64,000 nt of DNA from Veillonella magna DSM 19857 (GCF_000428745.1 NZ_KE386795.1:332692-396691), one strand, 5' to 3'; numbered from the stretch's first letter, positions 35,096 through 43,720 are shown. Notes: a model not told the origin generated them from the sequence alone. Made by a program: numbers and translations.

Positions 35096-35593
35096 GTGCC
35101 AGATTCGTTAGGCCATCATTTACTTATTGACCTATATGCTTGTTTGGAGGATGCTCTGTCATCCCCTGTTATTATTCAAGAAAGTGTAACAAATGCATTG
35201 GAAGCAGCTAATCAGGAAATTGATGAAATAAGTTGCCAGGTGCTGGATGATGAAGTTGTATTATTAGCGGTTTCGCCGCATTGTCATGTGGCCGTTCATG
35301 CGTACCCGCATATGGGATATGCCGCGGTAGATATTTATGCCTTTGCTATTGATGTACGCTCTGCCCTTCTCATGAAGGAGTTAAAGCAAGCCTTCGGCGC
35401 AGAACGTGTTAAGGCCACCAGTGTACAACGCGGTGATTTTGGTTCCGAACGCGATATGAAGCCCCGCAAGCGAACCTCCCTTTCCCCAATGGCACGCGTG
35501 ACGCGTACTCGTACCAGTCTTAAAAAGACGGGTACCAAATTAAAAACGACGGGAGCCAAGGTATTCCGTGTAATTACTAAAAAAAATAAATAA
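35096..35593 (+). CDS. S-adenosylmethionine decarboxylase (SpeD)-like protein with altered active site
   Basis: A 165-residue protein starting at GTG behind GAAGGTG. Residues 5-117 align by eye with prokaryotic SpeD: G-H-H-L-L-I-D-L-Y-A-C, then H64-V-A-V-H68-A-Y-P-H-M-G-Y-A-A-V-D-I-Y. In Thermotoga SpeD the pyruvoyl serine is S63 inside E-S-H, with S55, H68 and C83 assisting. Here the matching positions appear to be C63 (preceded by H62), V55, H68 and F83. So the residue that becomes pyruvoyl is Cys, Glu62 is lost and the proton donor Cys is Phe. Residues 120-165 form an extra Lys/Arg/Thr-rich tail absent from SpeD. No speE is adjacent. It is probably not a normal decarboxylase; the real role is unknown, and the tail suggests nucleic acid or membrane contact. 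Confidence 0.75.
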   Translation: MPDSLGHHLLIDLYACLEDALSSPVIIQESVTNALEAANQEIDEISCQVLDDEVVLLAVSPHCHVAVHAYPHMGYAAVDIYAFAIDVRSALLMKELKQAFGAERVKATSVQRGDFGSERDMKPRKRTSLSPMARVTRTRTSLKKTGTKLKTTGAKVFRVITKKNK

Positions 35594-35607
35594 GACACTT
35601 TGAACTG

Positions 35608-35646
35608 AACCCCTTTCGTTAGACAAAATCTAACGAAAGGGGTTTT
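35608..35646 (+). terminator. Terminator of the SpeD-like gene
   Basis: A perfect 16-bp stem (35608-35623 and 35629-35644) with a CAAAA loop and a short T run follows 15 bp after the stop. Confidence 0.88.
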
Positions 35647-35664
35647 GTTATGTCAAGAAAAAGA

Positions 35665-35712
35665 AAAAGGACAGGCACCAGTACAGTTATCTGTAGTAGT
35701 GCCTGTCCTTTT
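35665..35712 (-). terminator. Terminator of the HAD phosphatase gene
   Basis: A perfect 14-bp stem (35665-35678 and 35699-35712) is followed on the minus strand by T4 and a T-rich tail. It lies back to back with the terminator of the SpeD-like gene. Confidence 0.8.
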
Positions 35713-35755
35713 ATATTATCCCTTTCTATGTTATGTCTTCCTATATTATGTTCTT
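35711..35755 (-). repeat. 15-bp imperfect tandem repeat, three units, after the HAD gene
   Basis: TTATATTATCCCTTT, CTATGTTATGTCTTC and CTATATTATGTTCTT (plus strand) lie between the HAD stop codon and its terminator. Confidence 0.6.
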
Positions 35756-35808
35756 TGACATTGTGATACAGTAGTAAGCCCTACCTTCGAAGGGATTATA
35801 GTGAAGGA

Positions 35809-36486
35809 TTACAACAAGGTGTCCACTGCGATATTCAATACTACATCGGACGGTGTATCACATATATAATCGGCACCGGCAGCTTCCAATTCTTCACGGC
35901 TGCCGTATCCATAGGCAACCCCAACTGCTTTACAGCCTAATTCTTTAGCGGCTACCATATCATATTTACGATCGCCTACCATATACCAACCAGTGATGCG
36001 TTTCTTCGTGCCGTCATCGGAAAATTCTTTCATAGCTCGTACGGCTTCTGCTAAAATTTGCGGCTTATGTACAATGCCCTTTGCCTGATCGGCGCCTTTA
36101 ATCAATTCAAAATATTTGGTAAGACCGAAATGCTCCAATACCTGTTCTGCCAAATGCTGCGGTTTTGCCGTAGCCACTGCTACATACGTATTGGTTTGAC
36201 GCAAGGTTACCAACATGCGTTCCACATCTTCATATACTTTATTTTCAAATTTACCGATGGTATCGTATCGTTCTTTAAAGAAGCCGTACATTTCCTCTGC
36301 TTCTGCCAAAGTCATGCCGCACTGCTCCTGCATAGAATCAATAATCGGCGGTCCGATAAATAAGCGAAGCGTATCTTCATCCGGCGTGGGAATCCCCTTC
36401 TTTTCAAATGCGTACTCCAAGGATTTATAAATACCTTCGGCGGAATCAGTCAACGTACCGTCAAGATCAAATAATACACAAATCAT
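35809..36486 (-). CDS. HAD-superfamily phosphatase, phosphoglycolate phosphatase-like
   Basis: A 225-residue HAD subfamily I hydrolase: D7-L-D9-G-T (nucleophile and acid/base), a helical cap (about 15-85), A-T-A-K-P, and G-D-R-K-Y-D-M. The motif set matches Gph/PpaX-like enzymes that dephosphorylate small phosphometabolites; the substrate cannot be fixed from sequence. ATG at 36486 is preceded by AAAGGA. Divergent from the BFD-type ferredoxin gene. Confidence 0.88.
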   Translation of the reverse strand: MICVLFDLDGTLTDSAEGIYKSLEYAFEKKGIPTPDEDTLRLFIGPPIIDSMQEQCGMTLAEAEEMYGFFKERYDTIGKFENKVYEDVERMLVTLRQTNTYVAVATAKPQHLAEQVLEHFGLTKYFELIKGADQAKGIVHKPQILAEAVRAMKEFSDDGTKKRITGWYMVGDRKYDMVAAKELGCKAVGVAYGYGSREELEAAGADYICDTPSDVVLNIAVDTLL

Positions 36487-36611
36487 ATAGTTATCCTTTC
36501 CTCTTACAAACTACGTCTTTATATGCTAAAATAGATGCACCTATATTATATAGGAAAAAGTTTAGGAAGAACAAGTTATCAGGTGATATCGCTGTACATA
36601 AGGAGGTTATC

Positions 36612-36854
36612 ATGGAGTTTGAAGAAAATAAAGTCCCTGATTCGATTTTAGATAAATACACTAAGGTTTGTACTTGTCGCAGCATTAGCCGCAAAACAAT
36701 CAAAGAAGCTATTGCCGACGGCTGTGATACAATTCCCAAAATAAGAGAACGTACGGGTGCAGGCACCGGTTCGTGTGGTGGAAAAAATTGCGGTGTGCGT
36801 ATCGTTAAACTATTGCAGGATATGGGTAAACTTCCTAAGCCTGCCTCTAAGTAA
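36612..36854 (+). CDS. BFD-like [2Fe-2S]-binding protein
   Basis: An 80-residue protein with a BFD/Fer2_BFD domain: C-T-C-R (about residues 21-24), then a helix pair and G-T-G-S-C-G-G-K-N-C-G (about 53-63), giving the C-x-C...C-x4-C cluster ligands. Such small proteins deliver electrons or handle iron, as bacterioferritin-associated ferredoxin does. The frame opens at 36408, but AGGAGG lies directly before the ATG at 36612 and the upstream 68 codons overlap the divergent promoter, so the short form is right. It converges on the sufCBDSU operon. Confidence 0.88.
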   Translation: MEFEENKVPDSILDKYTKVCTCRSISRKTIKEAIADGCDTIPKIRERTGAGTGSCGGKNCGVRIVKLLQDMGKLPKPASK

Positions 36855-36876
36855 CTGTAACATAAATTTGTAACAT

Positions 36877-36920
36877 AAACCCCCTGCGGTTAGTTCTTAT
36901 GAACAACCGCAGGGGGTTTT
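36877..36920. terminator. Bidirectional terminator between BFD gene and sufU
   Basis: A perfect 15-bp stem (36877-36891 and 36905-36919) with AAA and TTTT outer ends lies between the convergent genes. Confidence 0.88.
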
Positions 36921-36956
36921 ATCATTATATCTGTATACGTACTACTATTACCGATA

Positions 36957-37391
36957 TTAGTGCTGTTCTTTTTTCAACGCTTCCTTCAGCGTATGCCAAG
37001 CCAATACAGCGCATTTAACACGAGCCGGCATATTGGAAATATTTTTTAATGCAATAGCATCTTCCAATTCTTCCAGCTCATCATCATCGGTAACTTCCTT
37101 TTTGATCATACCGAGGAAGAGCTCTACCAAGCGCATAGCTTCTTCCAATGATTTACCTTGAATGATATCAATCATCATGGAAGCGGATGCTTGGCTGATT
37201 GCACAACCGGAACCGGTATACGCTGCATCCTTTACAATGCCATCTTCCACATTAATCTGTAGGGTCAAATCGTCACCGCAGCTTGGATTGTGTCCGTGTT
37301 CGGATGTTGTAAATTCCGCTAACTCACGTTTATTTCGTTTATCCTGATTATGCTCCAAAATCAATTCTGTATACAGCTGATCCATTTCCAT
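36957..37391 (-). CDS. sufU: SufU sulfur-transfer protein
   Basis: A 144-residue NifU/IscU-fold protein that accepts persulfide sulfur from SufS in Firmicutes. Zinc/sulfur cysteines lie in N-P-S-C-G-D, G-S-G-C-A-I-S-Q-A-S and V-K-C-A-V-L-A-W. The SufU-type insertion between the second and third cysteines is present (about residues 80-110). Last gene of sufCBDSU. Confidence 0.95.
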   Translation of the reverse strand: MEMDQLYTELILEHNQDKRNKRELAEFTTSEHGHNPSCGDDLTLQINVEDGIVKDAAYTGSGCAISQASASMMIDIIQGKSLEEAMRLVELFLGMIKKEVTDDDELEELEDAIALKNISNMPARVKCAVLAWHTLKEALKKEQH

Positions 37392-37407
37392 GTCGAACGA
37401 TTCCTCC

Positions 37408-38637
37408 TTAGTCTTTAAAACCCATTGTCGGGCGTACCTTCTTCAAGGCTTCCAAGAAGGCATCTAAATCTTCCTTGCGAGTGTAAATATACATGCTCAG
37501 TCGGCTCGACGCAGGGACTTTGTAATACGCCCCCAACGGCTGCGCACAATGATGACCGGAGCGGACACAAACACCGTAGCTATCCATGATAGTAGCTACA
37601 TCGTGCGGATGTACATCATCAACGGTAAAGGCCACTACGCCATGCTTTTCTGCCGGATCGGCAGAGCCTAACAAATGAATATGCGGAATAGCTGTCATCT
37701 TAGGCAACAAATATTCTACTAATTCATGTTCATATGCCTGAATTTCATCCATGCCATAGCTTTCCAAATATTCAATAGCGGCCTTGAGCATAACAGCGCC
37801 GTGAGCATTTGGTGTACCGGCTTCGAATTTATACGGTACTTCGTTATACGTAGTAGATTGTTCCTGTACGTATTCGATCATATCACCGCCTAAAAGGAAC
37901 GGAGGCATGTCTTCCAACAAGTGACGCTTGCCGTACATAACTCCAATGCCTTGAGAGGCACACATTTTATGACCGGAGAACACAAAGAAATCACAATCTA
38001 ATGCTTGCACATCAATTTTCTTATGTGGTGTTGATTGTGCTCCGTCAAGCACTACTACGGCACCTACTTCATGGGCCCGGCGGATTAATTCATCCACCGG
38101 GAATTCCATGCCGAGTACATTGCTTACATGGGCAAATGCTACAATCTTAGTAGTTGCATCAATTTTATCCATTTCACCGGGCAATAAATGACCTGTTTCA
38201 TCCAGATACATATATTCCAAGGTAGCGCCGGTGCGTTCAGCCACGCGCTGCCAAGTTACCAGGTTAGCATGATGTTCTGCAATGGTAATGACAATCTTAT
38301 CACCCTTTTTCACATGGTTCATGCCGTAACTGAAAGCAATTAAATTTAAGCTTTCCGTTGTATTTCGCGTGAATACAATTTCTTCGCGTTGTTTTGCATT
38401 GATGAAGCGTTGTACGGTATCTCGAGTGCTTTCATAGGCCTCGGAAGCCTCTACTGCCAATATATGTGCCCCTCGATGCGGATTACCGTTATGCTTTTTC
38501 AAATGGGTTTCTAACGCATCCATAACAGCCTGCGGAATTTGCGTAGTCGCACCGCTGTCCAAATATACGAGGCGATGGCCGTTATGCGTCTGATTTAAAA
38601 TTGGAAAGTCCTTATAGGCCTCTGCAATCGATTTCAT
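37408..38637 (-). CDS. sufS: Cysteine desulfurase SufS
   Basis: A 409-residue PLP enzyme that removes sulfur from cysteine for Fe-S assembly. The PLP lysine is in F-S-G-H-K-M-C-A-S-Q-G, and the catalytic cysteine is in R-S-G-H-H-C-A-Q-P (near residue 365), the short-loop type II pattern that needs SufU. It lies 16 bp upstream of sufU. Confidence 0.96.
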   Translation of the reverse strand: MKSIAEAYKDFPILNQTHNGHRLVYLDSGATTQIPQAVMDALETHLKKHNGNPHRGAHILAVEASEAYESTRDTVQRFINAKQREEIVFTRNTTESLNLIAFSYGMNHVKKGDKIVITIAEHHANLVTWQRVAERTGATLEYMYLDETGHLLPGEMDKIDATTKIVAFAHVSNVLGMEFPVDELIRRAHEVGAVVVLDGAQSTPHKKIDVQALDCDFFVFSGHKMCASQGIGVMYGKRHLLEDMPPFLLGGDMIEYVQEQSTTYNEVPYKFEAGTPNAHGAVMLKAAIEYLESYGMDEIQAYEHELVEYLLPKMTAIPHIHLLGSADPAEKHGVVAFTVDDVHPHDVATIMDSYGVCVRSGHHCAQPLGAYYKVPASSRLSMYIYTRKEDLDAFLEALKKVRPTMGFKD

Positions 38638-38658
38638 AGTACACCTTCTTTATAACTG

Positions 38659-39711
38659 TTAAATTTTCGCTCGAACAGCAGCCAACGCCGCTTCTTCGAT
38701 GTCTTCGTTGCCAATGCGATCGATAATCGGACGCAACATAGATTCTACGATGATATGTTTAGCTTCGGATTCGCTAAAGCCGCGACTCATCAAATAGAAC
38801 AGCTTCGTCTGATCGAGCTGACCTGCGCTGGCAGCATGATTGCCTACTACATTGTCTTCTTTACAGAGCAATAACGGTAACGATACGGATTTAACTTCCG
38901 GATCGAGTAACAAGCATGTATCTTCTTCGGCACCTTCGGAAGCTACACTGCCGCGGATGAAATCAAGGGTGCCTCGGAAGGCTTTCTTCGATTTACCGCT
39001 GAGCGCACCTAAGGTGTGAATATCGCTGACTGTCTTCTTACCAATATGCGACATAAGCATGGAAATATCAAAACGTTGCTCTTTTTCGCCGAGATATGCT
39101 AAATCATGTACTAATTCAGCGCGTTCACCGATGAGGTCTTCGTCATAGTAAAGAATATTTTCCTTACCACCCAATTCAACGTTAATATATTCTACCTTGC
39201 TGTCATCCTCGAATTTAGTGTAGCGATGTTCAATCTGCTGCACCCCTTCACCTAACAGCTGTACCTTCTTAACCGTTACGTTAGCCTGTTTCTTCGCCAA
39301 TACTTCTGTTAACAAGGTTACATTACCGCTTTCGGCACGACCCTTTAAATGATATAACAATTCAAGTGTCGCATTTTCACCGACAGTGGCAAAAATTCTT
39401 GTTTTTTCATTTACCGTATCGGCATCGGCATCAATAACAACTTCCACTTTTTCATGAGCTCCGTCCGGCACCGTTACCGCAAAGCCTGCTGTATAATGTG
39501 CAGTCACGGCTTCCAACGATTCCTTGTTAGCACCCAAAAAGCTTTCCTTTAATAATTCGCGTTTACCAAGCGGTGCTACAATTCCCTCTTCCGAGAAAAC
39601 AGTAACCATGGCCGGATGTTGCCCTTCTTCAATCTGGCTTTCCGTATAATTTACCTTTAGCCACCGGAAAGTCGGTCTGGGCAATTCATTAAATATTGCA
39701 CGTTTTTCCAT
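38659..39711 (-). CDS. sufD: Fe-S cluster assembly protein SufD
   Basis: A 350-residue beta-helix scaffold subunit of SufBCD. The C-terminal family part reads D-P-E-V-K-S-V-S-L-P-L-L-L-C-K-E-D-N-V-V-G-N-H-A-A in pieces, with Y-L-M-S-R-G-F-S-E-x-E-A. It is shorter than E. coli SufD, as usual in Firmicutes. Confidence 0.95.
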   Translation of the reverse strand: MEKRAIFNELPRPTFRWLKVNYTESQIEEGQHPAMVTVFSEEGIVAPLGKRELLKESFLGANKESLEAVTAHYTAGFAVTVPDGAHEKVEVVIDADADTVNEKTRIFATVGENATLELLYHLKGRAESGNVTLLTEVLAKKQANVTVKKVQLLGEGVQQIEHRYTKFEDDSKVEYINVELGGKENILYYDEDLIGERAELVHDLAYLGEKEQRFDISMLMSHIGKKTVSDIHTLGALSGKSKKAFRGTLDFIRGSVASEGAEEDTCLLLDPEVKSVSLPLLLCKEDNVVGNHAASAGQLDQTKLFYLMSRGFSESEAKHIIVESMLRPIIDRIGNEDIEEAALAAVRAKI

Positions 39712-39720
39712 CAGTACCTC

Positions 39721-41130
39721 CTAACCGATAGAGCCTTCCAGCTCTAAGGTAATCAAATTATTCATTTCAACAGCGTATTCCAACGGAAGTTCCTTGGAAA
39801 TCGGTTCAACAAAGCCGCGTACTAACATGGCACGCGCTTCCTCTTCGCTGATACCACGTGTCATGAGGTAGAAAATGGCTTCATCGGAAATACGGCCAAT
39901 CTTTGCTTCATGACCGAGGTCAACATTATCGTTTTCAACGGTAATGGATGGAATGGTATCGGATTGAGAAATATCGTCAAGCATCAAAGATTCGCAAGAT
40001 ACGGTTGCCTTGGAATGTTCTGCCTTCTTGCCGATGTTAAGAACACCGCGATAAATAGCAGCACCACCGCTCTTGGAAATAGATTTGGAGTTAACATTAC
40101 TTGTTGTGTACGGCGCTGCATGAACAACTTTAGATCCCGTATCCAAGTACTGACCTTCACCGGCAAAGGTAACACCGGTAAATTCACAATGAGCTCCTTC
40201 ACCGCTGAGGATACTCATTGGATACAAACAAGATACTTTGGAACCGAAGGAGCCGCTAACCCATTCGATTGTACCATGCTTGCCAACAACACAGCGTTTC
40301 GTATTCAAGTTATACATATTCTTAGACCAGTTTTCAATGGTAGAATAACGCAATGTTGCATTGTCCTTTACAAACAATTCAACGCAACCGGCATGAAGGT
40401 TAGCCACGTTATATTTTGGCGCGGAACATCCTTCAATGAAGTGCGCCTTCGCCCCTTCTTCTACAATAATCAAGGTATGTTCGAACTGACCGGCCCCCGG
40501 TGCGTTCAAACGGAAATACGATTGTAACGGAATATCAACCTGAACACCGGCCGGAACATATACAAAGGACCCACCGGACCATACGGCACCGTGCAAAGCA
40601 GCAAACTTGTGATCCGTAGGCGGTACCAATGTCATGAAATACTTACGAACAATGTCTTCGTAATCATGAAGCGCTGTTTCGATATCGGTATACACAACAC
40701 CTTGTTTTACCAAATCTTCTTGAATGCTGTGATATACAACCTCGGAGTCATACTGCGCGCCTACACCGGCCAAGGATGTTTTTTCCGCTTCCGGAATACC
40801 CAAGCGATCGAAGGTGCTCTTAATATCTTCCGGCACTTCGTTCCAATCGCCCTTCATATCTACTTTCGGTTTAACGTAGGTTACAATATTTGACATATCT
40901 AAACCGCTAATGTCAGGAATCCAATTAGGGATATCCATTTCGTTATAAATTTTAAGAGATTTTAAACGGAAGTCCAACATCCATTCCGGTTCGTTTTTAT
41001 TTTCCCAGATTTCACGAATGATATCTTCCGTCAGACCGGCATCGGATTTATAGGAATATTCGAAATCATTTCGAATATCATAGACGCCACGGTCCATATC
41101 CTCCACATATGTTTTCTTTCTTGTTTCCAT
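39721..41130 (-). CDS. sufB: Fe-S cluster assembly protein SufB
   Basis: The 469-residue core scaffold of SufBC2D on which [4Fe-4S] clusters form. Recognisable blocks are the N-terminal W-M-L-D-F-R-L-K-S-L, V-P-P-T-D-H-K-F-A-A-L-H-G-A-V-W-S-G-G-S in pieces, and the C-terminal Y-L-M-T-R-G-I-S-E-E-E-A. Between sufC and sufD with 9-10 bp gaps. Confidence 0.97.
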   Translation of the reverse strand: METRKKTYVEDMDRGVYDIRNDFEYSYKSDAGLTEDIIREIWENKNEPEWMLDFRLKSLKIYNEMDIPNWIPDISGLDMSNIVTYVKPKVDMKGDWNEVPEDIKSTFDRLGIPEAEKTSLAGVGAQYDSEVVYHSIQEDLVKQGVVYTDIETALHDYEDIVRKYFMTLVPPTDHKFAALHGAVWSGGSFVYVPAGVQVDIPLQSYFRLNAPGAGQFEHTLIIVEEGAKAHFIEGCSAPKYNVANLHAGCVELFVKDNATLRYSTIENWSKNMYNLNTKRCVVGKHGTIEWVSGSFGSKVSCLYPMSILSGEGAHCEFTGVTFAGEGQYLDTGSKVVHAAPYTTSNVNSKSISKSGGAAIYRGVLNIGKKAEHSKATVSCESLMLDDISQSDTIPSITVENDNVDLGHEAKIGRISDEAIFYLMTRGISEEEARAMLVRGFVEPISKELPLEYAVEMNNLITLELEGSIG

Positions 41131-41139
41131 GAATGCCTC

Positions 41140-41883
41140 CTAGACTAAAGCCTTGTAAGCGTCATAGCCCTGTTTTTCGATTTCTGCTACCAACGAAGCG
41201 TCGCCGGTTTTTACGATGCGACCGTTAATTAAAATGTGTACGAAGTCAGGTTTTAATTTCTGTAAAATCGAATTGTGGTGTGTAATGATCAACACTGCAT
41301 TATTTTCGTTATGGAAACGACTTACACCTTCCGATACGATACGAACAGCGTCAACGTCCAAACCAGAGTCCGTTTCATCAAGCATAGCTAATTTAGGATT
41401 CAAAATGGACATTTGCAAGATTTCATTCTTCTTGCGTTCACCACCGCTGAAGCCGTCATTTACATAGCGCTGTGCATAAGAGCTGTCAAAGCTGAGTTCA
41501 TCCATTTTGGACTTCAATTCTTTTTTGAAAGCCAATGCGCGCTGCTGTTCACCGGTAATCGTGGTTTTAGCAGTACGGATAAAGTTTTCCACCGTAATGC
41601 CAGGAATAGAAATCGGACTCTGGAAAGACATAAAAATACCTGCTTTGGCACGATCGTTAACGGCATCTTCCGTAATGTCTTTACCATCGAAGACGATTTT
41701 ACCTTCCGTCACTGTATAGGCCGGATTACCCATAATAGCATTAGCCAAGGTGGATTTACCGGCACCGTTGGTACCCATTACCACATGAATTTCCCCTGTA
41801 TTTATTGTTAAGTCAATCCCCTTGAGGATTTCTTTCTCCTCTACCGCTACGTGTAGATTTTCCACTCTAAGTAGCTCTGCCAC
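41140..41883 (-). CDS. sufC: Fe-S assembly ATPase SufC
   Basis: A 247-residue ABC-type ATPase partner of SufB/SufD: Walker A G-T-N-G-A-G-K-S-T (about residues 38-46), signature F-S-G-G-E-R-K-K, Walker B L-A-M-L-D-E-T-D-S-G-L-D. First gene of the operon. GTG start at 41883 with AGGAGTG upstream. It is preceded by a leader of about 155 nt that contains a terminator-like hairpin. Confidence 0.97.
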   Translation of the reverse strand: MAELLRVENLHVAVEEKEILKGIDLTINTGEIHVVMGTNGAGKSTLANAIMGNPAYTVTEGKIVFDGKDITEDAVNDRAKAGIFMSFQSPISIPGITVENFIRTAKTTITGEQQRALAFKKELKSKMDELSFDSSYAQRYVNDGFSGGERKKNEILQMSILNPKLAMLDETDSGLDVDAVRIVSEGVSRFHNENNAVLIITHHNSILQKLKPDFVHILINGRIVKTGDASLVAEIEKQGYDAYKALV

Positions 41884-41943
41884 AATACGTCACTCCTTCG
41901 TTTAGTTATATATTTGATATCGATTATGGTATAAAATCAGAAT

Positions 41944-41978
41944 ATAAAAAGCGGTACTCCACCAAAGTGGAATACCGC
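41944..41978 (-). terminator. Terminator hairpin inside the suf leader (candidate attenuator)
   Basis: On the minus strand GCGGTATTCCAC pairs with GTGGAGTACCGC (12 pairs including one U-G) around TTTG, followed by five T (plus 41946-41950). It lies between the suf promoter at 42046-42074 and the sufC start. It could instead be the lysA terminator, but a promoter lies between it and lysA. Confidence 0.75.
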
Positions 41979-42000
41979 ATAATATCTAGTAAAATCTTAG

Positions 42001-42013
42001 TACCACTTTGGTA
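42001..42013 (-). promoter_or_regulatory. Candidate antiterminator segment in the suf leader
   Basis: On the minus strand TACCAAAGTGGTA is a small palindrome whose ACCAAAGTGG is fully complementary to CCACTTTGGT in the left arm and loop of the downstream terminator. Pairing of the two would prevent the terminator from forming. Confidence 0.5.
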
Positions 42014-42045
42014 AGTAATCATAAAGATGTTTATATCCATTTCCT

Positions 42046-42074
42046 ATTATACAATCTATATGATAACTCTGCAA
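42046..42074 (-). promoter_or_regulatory. suf operon promoter
   Basis: On the minus strand TTGCAG (plus 42069-42074), a 17-bp spacer and a consensus TATAAT (plus 42046-42051). The transcript would start near 42039, about 155 nt before sufC. The rest of the 41884-42228 gap is A/T-rich, with a second TATAAT near plus 42162 and no coding potential. Confidence 0.7.
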
Positions 42075-42228
42075 GCTAATTTCTACTATTTTACTATGAT
42101 TTTCTCTATAGTTTCCTATTTTTTTGAAATATCTAGTGATTTCGCTAAACGACGTAAAATATTATATCATAGAATTAATTTTTTCGATACCCTTTACAGG
42201 GATTAAATTCTTTGTTTTTGATAATTTT

Positions 42229-43485
42229 TTACAATTTGCTGAAATCCAAGGTAGCAAATAAATCATCCAACGTTTCTGCACGACGAATGAGCTCTACCCG
42301 ACCATCTTCGTGAAGCAATAATTCTGCGGAACGAAGCTTACCGTTGTAGTTGAAACCCATCGCATGACCATGTGCACCGGCATCGTGAATAACGATGCGA
42401 TCACCGATGTCAATCTTAGGTAGATGACGATCGATAGCGAATTTATCATTATTTTCACAAAGCGATCCCGTTACATCATATACATGATCTGCCGGTGCCT
42501 GTTCCTTACCCATTACAGTGATATGATGATAGGAACCGTACAGTGCCGGGCGCATGAGGTTCGCCATGCACGCATCCAAGCCGATATAGTGTTTATAAAT
42601 ATCTTTGCGATGAATAGCGGTAGCTACCAAATATCCGTACGGCCCTGTTACCATACGACCACATTCAAAGGCTAAAGAAATAGGACTGTGCCCATTACCT
42701 TCAATTTTTTCTTCGTAGGCTCTCTTAATACCGGCACTTAATGCTTCAAAATCAACCGGTGTCTGCTCAGGCTTATACGCTACCCCAATACCGCCGCCAA
42801 AGTCAATAAATTCCACTTCCACACCAGTTTTTTCCTTCACGAGAAGTGCTAAATCAAACATGAGTTCTGCCGTACCGATAAGACCGTTAATGTCAAGCTC
42901 GTTCGACACAACCATTGTGTGCAAACCGAAATGCGACACGCCATGGTCCTTACAGTACATTACAGCTTCGATAATTTGATCCTGCGTCATACCATATTTA
43001 GCCTCTTCCGGCAAACCAATGATAGTATTGCCTCCCTCTTTGAGCGAACCCGGGTTATAGCGGAAGCAAAGACGTTCCGGTAAACGACCGTTATGCTTTT
43101 CAATATACGCGATGTGTGTAATATCGTCCAGGTTGATGATAGCACCCATTTCCAATGCTTTCGCATATTCTTCGTAAGGCGTATCATTGGAGGAAAAGAT
43201 AATATCACTACCTGTAATACCAACCTTTTCACAAAGTACTAACTCTGCCAGGGAAGAACAATCGGCACCTACGCCTTCTTTTTGTAAGAGACGCATAATA
43301 TATGGATTCGGAGTCGCCTTTACCGCAAAGTATTCTTTAAAATCCTTTGCCCAAGAAAAGGCCTTGATAAAACGACGAATATTTTCTACAATCCCCTTAG
43401 CATCGTAGATGTGAAAAGGTGTTGGGTACTGAGCAATGATGCTCTCCAACTGTTCACCGGTAAACGGTACTTTTTTTTCGTTCAT
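42229..43485 (-). CDS. lysA: Diaminopimelate decarboxylase
   Basis: A 418-residue PLP enzyme of alanine-racemase fold that makes lysine from meso-DAP. The PLP lysine is in F-A-V-K-A-T-P-N-P, with H-T-M-V, F-I-D-F-G-G-G-I-G, C-G-R-M-V-T-G-P-Y-G and S-L-C-E-N-N-D holding the catalytic Cys. The C-terminal A-G-A-H-G-H-A-M-G-F-N-Y-N-G-K-L-R replaces the more common A-Y-G. Because Veillonella-type walls carry diamines on peptidoglycan, a lysine/ornithine decarboxylase role should be kept in mind, but the C-E-x-x-D pattern favours LysA. Monocistronic. Confidence 0.88.
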   Translation of the reverse strand: MNEKKVPFTGEQLESIIAQYPTPFHIYDAKGIVENIRRFIKAFSWAKDFKEYFAVKATPNPYIMRLLQKEGVGADCSSLAELVLCEKVGITGSDIIFSSNDTPYEEYAKALEMGAIINLDDITHIAYIEKHNGRLPERLCFRYNPGSLKEGGNTIIGLPEEAKYGMTQDQIIEAVMYCKDHGVSHFGLHTMVVSNELDINGLIGTAELMFDLALLVKEKTGVEVEFIDFGGGIGVAYKPEQTPVDFEALSAGIKRAYEEKIEGNGHSPISLAFECGRMVTGPYGYLVATAIHRKDIYKHYIGLDACMANLMRPALYGSYHHITVMGKEQAPADHVYDVTGSLCENNDKFAIDRHLPKIDIGDRIVIHDAGAHGHAMGFNYNGKLRSAELLLHEDGRVELIRRAETLDDLFATLDFSKL

Positions 43486-43640
43486 AATCTCTCTCCTTAT
43501 TTTTTATTCTGATTATTGTTTTTTGTATGCATATAAGATTAACTATACCTATTATATTGATAAAGATTCACACTGTCAATTCTATAGAAAGTCATAATAT
43601 GCATACTAACATCTCTTTTGCGCATACTCTATAGATAAAT

Positions 43641-43681
43641 AAAAAACCGTCGCCTGCTATTAGCAAAGACAACGGTTTTTA
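43641..43681 (-). terminator. groESL terminator
   Basis: AAAAACCGT pairs with ACGGTTTTT (43642-43650 and 43672-43680) around a 21-nt loop. It lies 40 bp after the groEL stop. Confidence 0.7.
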
Positions 43682-43720
43682 TTTATATGAGTTGAATGAA
43701 ACGGATCACTCAGCGGGGCA

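Noticed and set aside
36408-36611. Longer 148-residue form of the BFD protein
   Set aside because: AGGAGG directly precedes the ATG at 36612, and the upstream part overlaps the divergent HAD gene start and has no family similarity.
41944-42013. T-box riboswitch before suf (GTGG-ACCGC-like motif)
   Set aside because: The T-box-like bases lie on the 3' side of the terminator, there is no specifier stem, and suf genes are not amino-acid regulated targets.
42034-42040. A leader peptide (M-D-I-N-I-F...) in the suf leader
   Set aside because: An ORF of about 38 codons exists, but its ATG lies at the expected transcript start with no room for a ribosome-binding site, and it has no regulatory codon run.
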